A stretch of DNA of 64,000 nucleotides from Pseudoscleropodium purum. Taxonomy: Eukaryota; Streptophyta; Bryopsida; Hypnales; Brachytheciaceae. The stretch lies in contig OZ017797.1 in NCBI GenBank assembly GCA_963969395.1, positions 2,790,001 through 2,854,000 of the forward strand, given 5' to 3'. The position numbers and the translations under genes were made by a program. This document shows, one piece after another, positions 59,537-64,000 of this stretch. Below the pieces are notes generated by a model. It searched no databases. It worked only from the letters and a program-made list of their open reading frames with translations, and was not told the DNA's origin. Positions within the stretch are counted from its first letter, which is position 1; each line of letters opens with the position of its first letter.

Positions 59537-60640
59537 AACGCTCCACCACCACTGAAACCCAATTTTTTTCCATCAATATACATACTCTTACAAGATGCAT
59601 TCAATACACAGTATTTTATACTCCTTAAGATTTAACAACCCACGTAACGTTAGTATAAGGCTTGGTACCTTAGGAAATAGACAACAAGCATCCCACTTCA
59701 TTACAAGTCAAGTTCGCGAGTTTCAGGTTTCCTCCGGCACCACAAATGAAACCCCTACAAAAAAAAGCTTTATGTGTTCCTCTTAGAAGTTAATTCAAGT
59801 ACCTACAGTACTATTGAGATCATTGTACCTAAGAACGGCCATTTACACGAGAAGTCGGATTCACTCGCTTACCTTTCGTTAATGCTATCAAACGCAGGCC
59901 GTTTCTTCTTCGATGGCAGAGCAACTGAAAACCCAAACAATAGAAACTCCACTAAAACATACCTACAAAAACAAACGGTGTTTCTTGATCAGATTTTTAA
60001 GAGACGAGACTCGGTGAGTAAAGAGAGAAAGCCTCTCTCAATCTGCATTGAACCTAACCGTCGCCTCTTCCTCACAAAAACAAAAAACAACAGCAAGTGA
60101 TTCAACAAAGCTTCTGCAACTGTCAGATCTGTGCACCTTTCACAACCAAAAAAGCACCCCACTCCTCGTACACTTCTCTGAAGACTACAAAAGAAGCCCC
60201 GTCACACTCACACACCAAGAATCCTCGCACATCTCAGACTCACCATAACCACCATAACCCAAAATTTGCAGAAAAAAAAATACAACTGGAATTTACCAAC
60301 ACCCCGCCGGCTCTCGCGTCAACACACAGTCCAAATTCAGACAGCAAACGACACCGTCACCACTACTGAAGACACCAGTTTTACAAACCCACCCCCGCAA
60401 TTCTCAAACTCGGATATATATTTCTACAGCAAAAAAACGGTGCGAACCTACGCCTGCTGCAATCGTCCCTCCCAAGACTCTTCTTTCTTTTTCCGAACCC
60501 CAAAGCCAGATCATCAGTAGCGCAGCAGGCTTTCGTTGAATCCTGATGTTGATGTTGTTTATCTCCTGTAGTGTCAGCACTGTAAAACCGAATTCCTGAA
60601 CTCCAAGCAACCACTACTGAAGCGGCTTCGAGTTGTGAAA
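59537..60640 (-). other. Leader and promoter region of the BRO1 gene
   Basis: Read on the minus strand this is G/T-rich DNA upstream of the start codon. A long 5' untranslated region, possibly with an intron, is likely because no promoter-like boundary is seen near 59537. The open frames here are composition artefacts. Confidence 0.4.
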
Positions 60641-63600
60641 TTTCAGTCTTTTCTCGTTAAAAAATTTATCAGTACACAATTTTATTCGTATTATAATAAC
60701 ACAGTTTCTTTTCTTAGTATGGTACTGTACTATTATTGTGTTGTATTATATTGGTGGTTGATCTTGCTGGCAACGAAGACAAAAACAAAGGTGGGAACTT
60801 GACTTGACTGTTCGCCGCTGGAACGAATTCGAAGGTGACGGACGTCTTTGCTCCTCAAAAACAGATTTTTTTTATTATTTTTGAGATGATTTGAGGTGAT
60901 TTGAGGTGACGTGTCCATGGAAAGGAGAGAGATTTTCTGGTACGGAACATAACGGAAGGTAGGAAGGGAACAGTGAATGTCATTTGGAAGTTGAAATATC
61001 TGTTTCTGGTGGCCAGGATTTGTGGGTTGTGGGCTTGGGGTGATTGGCAGAGATTGATTCAGGCCAACCCAGTTTGCAAAGCCTTCTGGTCTGTGGTTTC
61101 TAATTTTATAGTGCTTTTCTTTTATCGCTTTTGAAGGACTGTGAGCTGGCGACTTCCGGTGATGACGCGTGGGTGGGTGGTGTCAGAGAGAAGATTCCGT
61201 CTTGGACGTGGCTGGCAGTGGGGGAGGATGGTTCGCTGGGCGGCACTCAAGCGGGGGTTGTTGCGGTCACAGCAGCGTAAATGTTTGGGGATCCAGCGAA
61301 ATGTAACTTAAACTTACCGACCACATGCAAGATGAAGACGCCTATCTATGGTATTTTTTTTCAATACATTTATTAACTCTGTCTTCTGGCATTGATTGTG
61401 GCATCTATTATGGTTTTTAAATCATAGTTGTATATAACCGCATTCACACTTCAGTACACGGGTGGAGTTTGGTTGGAGTGGCAAAGTGGGGTTTGACAAA
61501 TTGAACACCAAGCATAGACTTAACACAAAAATTCTATAATAGTCGATTAGCTTTTGCATTTCTTCAATCTATGTGTTTTTGAGTACCTTACATTGAATTG
61601 CTCCAATGGAAGATCTTTCAATTTGGTTGGAATTGGTTTCAATTCAAAACGATCAATGGTAGATTCAATAACTATATGGAACTTAGGACAAAGCCTCGTG
61701 GTCATACCATTCTCTCTAGGACTATATGGTCTACTATATAACAAGAAAGATTTAGCAAATCTTCAATTTGCAAAATCTTGTGTCTAAATAAACATTGGAG
61801 GGAATGATAGTAGGAAACTCAACCTTTCATTGAATTCGTTGAAACTTTATTTTGTCCTTTGGGAGAGTATAATATCTTTCAATGAGTTTATTGGATGTCT
61901 CCCAATTGCAAACCATGTGTTGCCACGTTGTTGTATCATTGAACTCATTGAACTTAGTAGTCTAAGTTTGGCTTCTTGTATTAGGAACCACATCTACATG
62001 TTGGTGTATATAGATTGGGTCAATTTTTTTGGATTAATCACCATATAATTTTAGTTCGATGCACACTTAGATAGTGAAGTTAGTTGGATTTTTATTTTGC
62101 TACACTTTTATTGGTTTTAGACAAATCTCAAAGGCTCAAGGGGAGACCATCAATGTAGTAGAAAACTACATGAGATAAAAAAAATAAGGCCGATTTAATT
62201 CATTGAAGAAAAATTTTATACTTTTGTTAAATCTACCATAGCATTGGTAATATGTGATTTAAGCAATTATATATAAAATAGGATAGTCAAAAAATCTTAT
62301 ATTTCTCTATACATTAAAAAAAATAGGATGCCAAACATTGAATCCCCCTAAAAGTTCTTAGTAGGTTCAATTTCTTAGCTAATGGTTTGGAAAGGTTGTT
62401 GTAATTGTTGTCTTGAATTCAAATTAATCACTTTGGGATTGGTGGGAAATATTGTTGGATTCGTGCTCGCGTGGTGGGAATGTGTCAGCACCATAAATTT
62501 CCAACAACTATAGGGTGAACCAACCTAATATTACCTTGATAAGCAATCTGACTATGTTAGAGCCAACTCCAACAAGGTCACCTATTTTTCAAAGGTGTGT
62601 GCATGTTTCACAAATCAAATCCAAGTGGAATTATAGTTTTCCAATTAAAATTGTAATTCCTATGAATTTTTGAAGTTGCTTGCCTTGAAATTACAAAACT
62701 ACCCATGAATTAAGTCATAAAAGCCAAATCAACAACCCATTACCGCCATAAAATGTATCTATTAGCACATGGATATTCACCAATAAAGGATTGACACGTT
62801 AATCAAGTTAGAGTTAATGCTTTCATTTTATAAGTAAAGTAAGTGGAATTAGAGAAGTTTTGTAGTGGTAATGGGGCCAAAAATTAGGTGGCGGTAATAG
62901 GAAAATGGTGGCAATAAACTGGTCTACTTTATATAGAATTAGTTGCTGGTGCATGTTGTAGTCTCCTACTTCTAAAGCGGAAGCACTTCTTTCAACTTCA
63001 AACTATTGTATGCATGAATGCCTCCTCTTCCTCGTCGTGGTTTCTTCAAACATCCTCTATTTTGTTAGGCTTTAGCCATTCAATTTATAATTTGAGATGC
63101 ATTGTTCTTTGCTTGCGCTAGTTTGTATATAGCTTACAGTTTGCAATTGCAATTTTAGGGTTGTCTTTTGTATTGAAGGTACATGTAATATTCTTCTTTA
63201 TGGTTCCTTGGATTTATGGTACAATAGTGTCCGGTTGATGTGACAAGATTTTGGTCCAACAAAACTCCGTCCCAAACTCGTTGAAGCCTACACTTCTACT
63301 ACCGTTTGGAGTTTAGGATTCTGGTAAGTGCAACATAGATTTCTGTAGTTGTCTTCATCATTGGTGAATTGAATTTTGTATGTACATGTTATTGTAGTAT
63401 AGGTAGGGAATTGCATGCGGGGATACACGTGCAATTCTCTTGCATCGTGGAAAGACTTTGTCAAAGGCACAACAAAGTGGAAGATATCCACCTTAACACA
63501 AGAAGAATTTCAATCACTACTGCCACTTGTATGGATTTAGGAGGACGAGTATACTCTCTTTGTATTTGAAAAACGTCGCTTTATCATTGACAGAAATTGG

Positions 63601-64000
63601 TAGTTGCAACTACCTTTTCTTAAATGATAAATGATAAATTATCACGTCTAGTAACCTCATAGTTGAAGGCTTATGGAGACTTAGTTGGCATTCAAAGAGG
63701 ATAGACAAGAGTACGCATACTAAACACAAACTAGAGGCCTCTATCCAATACCAAGTTTGTAGATTATCCTCAATCTTGTATTGATGCTTTTTAAAGGTTA
63801 CTTTCTCGATTTGGTGTTTCTCGTGTTTTTGCAAGTGTTTGTAGTGTTCACTTTGTCACTGCTAAGATTAATGTTATTAGACATCTGTATCTTGTTATTC
63901 TATCCTAAATTTGTTTAGTTTCAACATATTATATAGGTCTATTCATAGGTGTAGACAATAGATGATCAAAAATATTGAACTTGTAAATTTTAGATATGAA
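60641..64000. other. Intergenic DNA, AT-rich
   Basis: No supported gene, tRNA or element ends. 60960-61280 is relatively G-rich, the rest AT-rich. Small open frames (for example 61554-61787) carry no recognisable features. Confidence 0.5.

Noticed and set aside
59157..60614. Several frames upstream of the BRO1 start
   Set aside because: Shadows of exon 1 and of the C/A-rich leader; none continues a recognisable protein.
61554..62048. Open frames in the right-hand desert
   Set aside because: Featureless AT-rich frames without splice-supported neighbours.

Overview
Nuclear DNA of a land plant, probably a bryophyte. The genes have short GT-AG introns and plant-type products: a BRO1-domain protein with an MGC N-terminus, a RabC GTPase, COX6A, Mic10, an RD receptor kinase and a heme-oxygenase-family protein. 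The intergenic DNA is AT-rich and full of decayed mobile elements. A chromodomain Ty3/gypsy remnant fits moss or lycophyte DNA, but this placement is inference. No tRNA, rRNA or CRISPR array was found.

Layout. 1-2014: ACGT-rich upstream region and the Mic10 gene (+). 5869-7247: two-exon gene of unknown function (-). 9239-11832: broken Ty3/gypsy chromovirus copies, including an inverted duplication of chromodomain plus LTR. 13333-15196: COX6A (+). 15197-19170: AT-rich DNA with diverged tandem repeats. 19624-24804: F-box/LRR/ankyrin gene (+). 26155-28249: piggyBac-like non-autonomous element. 30534-34351: nine-exon heme-oxygenase-family gene (+), whose 5' end is homologous to the leader of the F-box gene. 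37415-43439: fourteen-exon receptor kinase (+). 44681-45316: intronless RabC/Rab18 (-). 47417-50083: non-autonomous CACTA element packed with near-palindromic 11-mers. 52190-52600: GC-rich island, then a long AT microsatellite. 55536-59536: nine-exon BRO1-domain gene (-), with one apparent GC-AG intron. 59537-64000: leader and AT-rich DNA.

The strongest candidate for something new is the receptor kinase. Its ectodomain follows the order of animal calcium-channel alpha2/delta subunits (VWA_N, VWA, Cache) and is joined through one membrane segment to an active-looking RD kinase resembling the LRR-VIII-2 group. I know of no described plant receptor-kinase family with this ectodomain. The second is the CACTA element, which has perfect 18-bp inverted ends, a 3-bp target duplication and a 2-kb motif array.

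The genes do not form a pathway. Mic10 and COX6A both act in the mitochondrial inner membrane, and RabC and the BRO1 protein both act in membrane traffic, but each pair is separated by other genes and this is probably coincidence. Exon boundaries were worked out by hand from splice signals, reading-frame continuity and family similarity. Every multi-exon model closes in frame.
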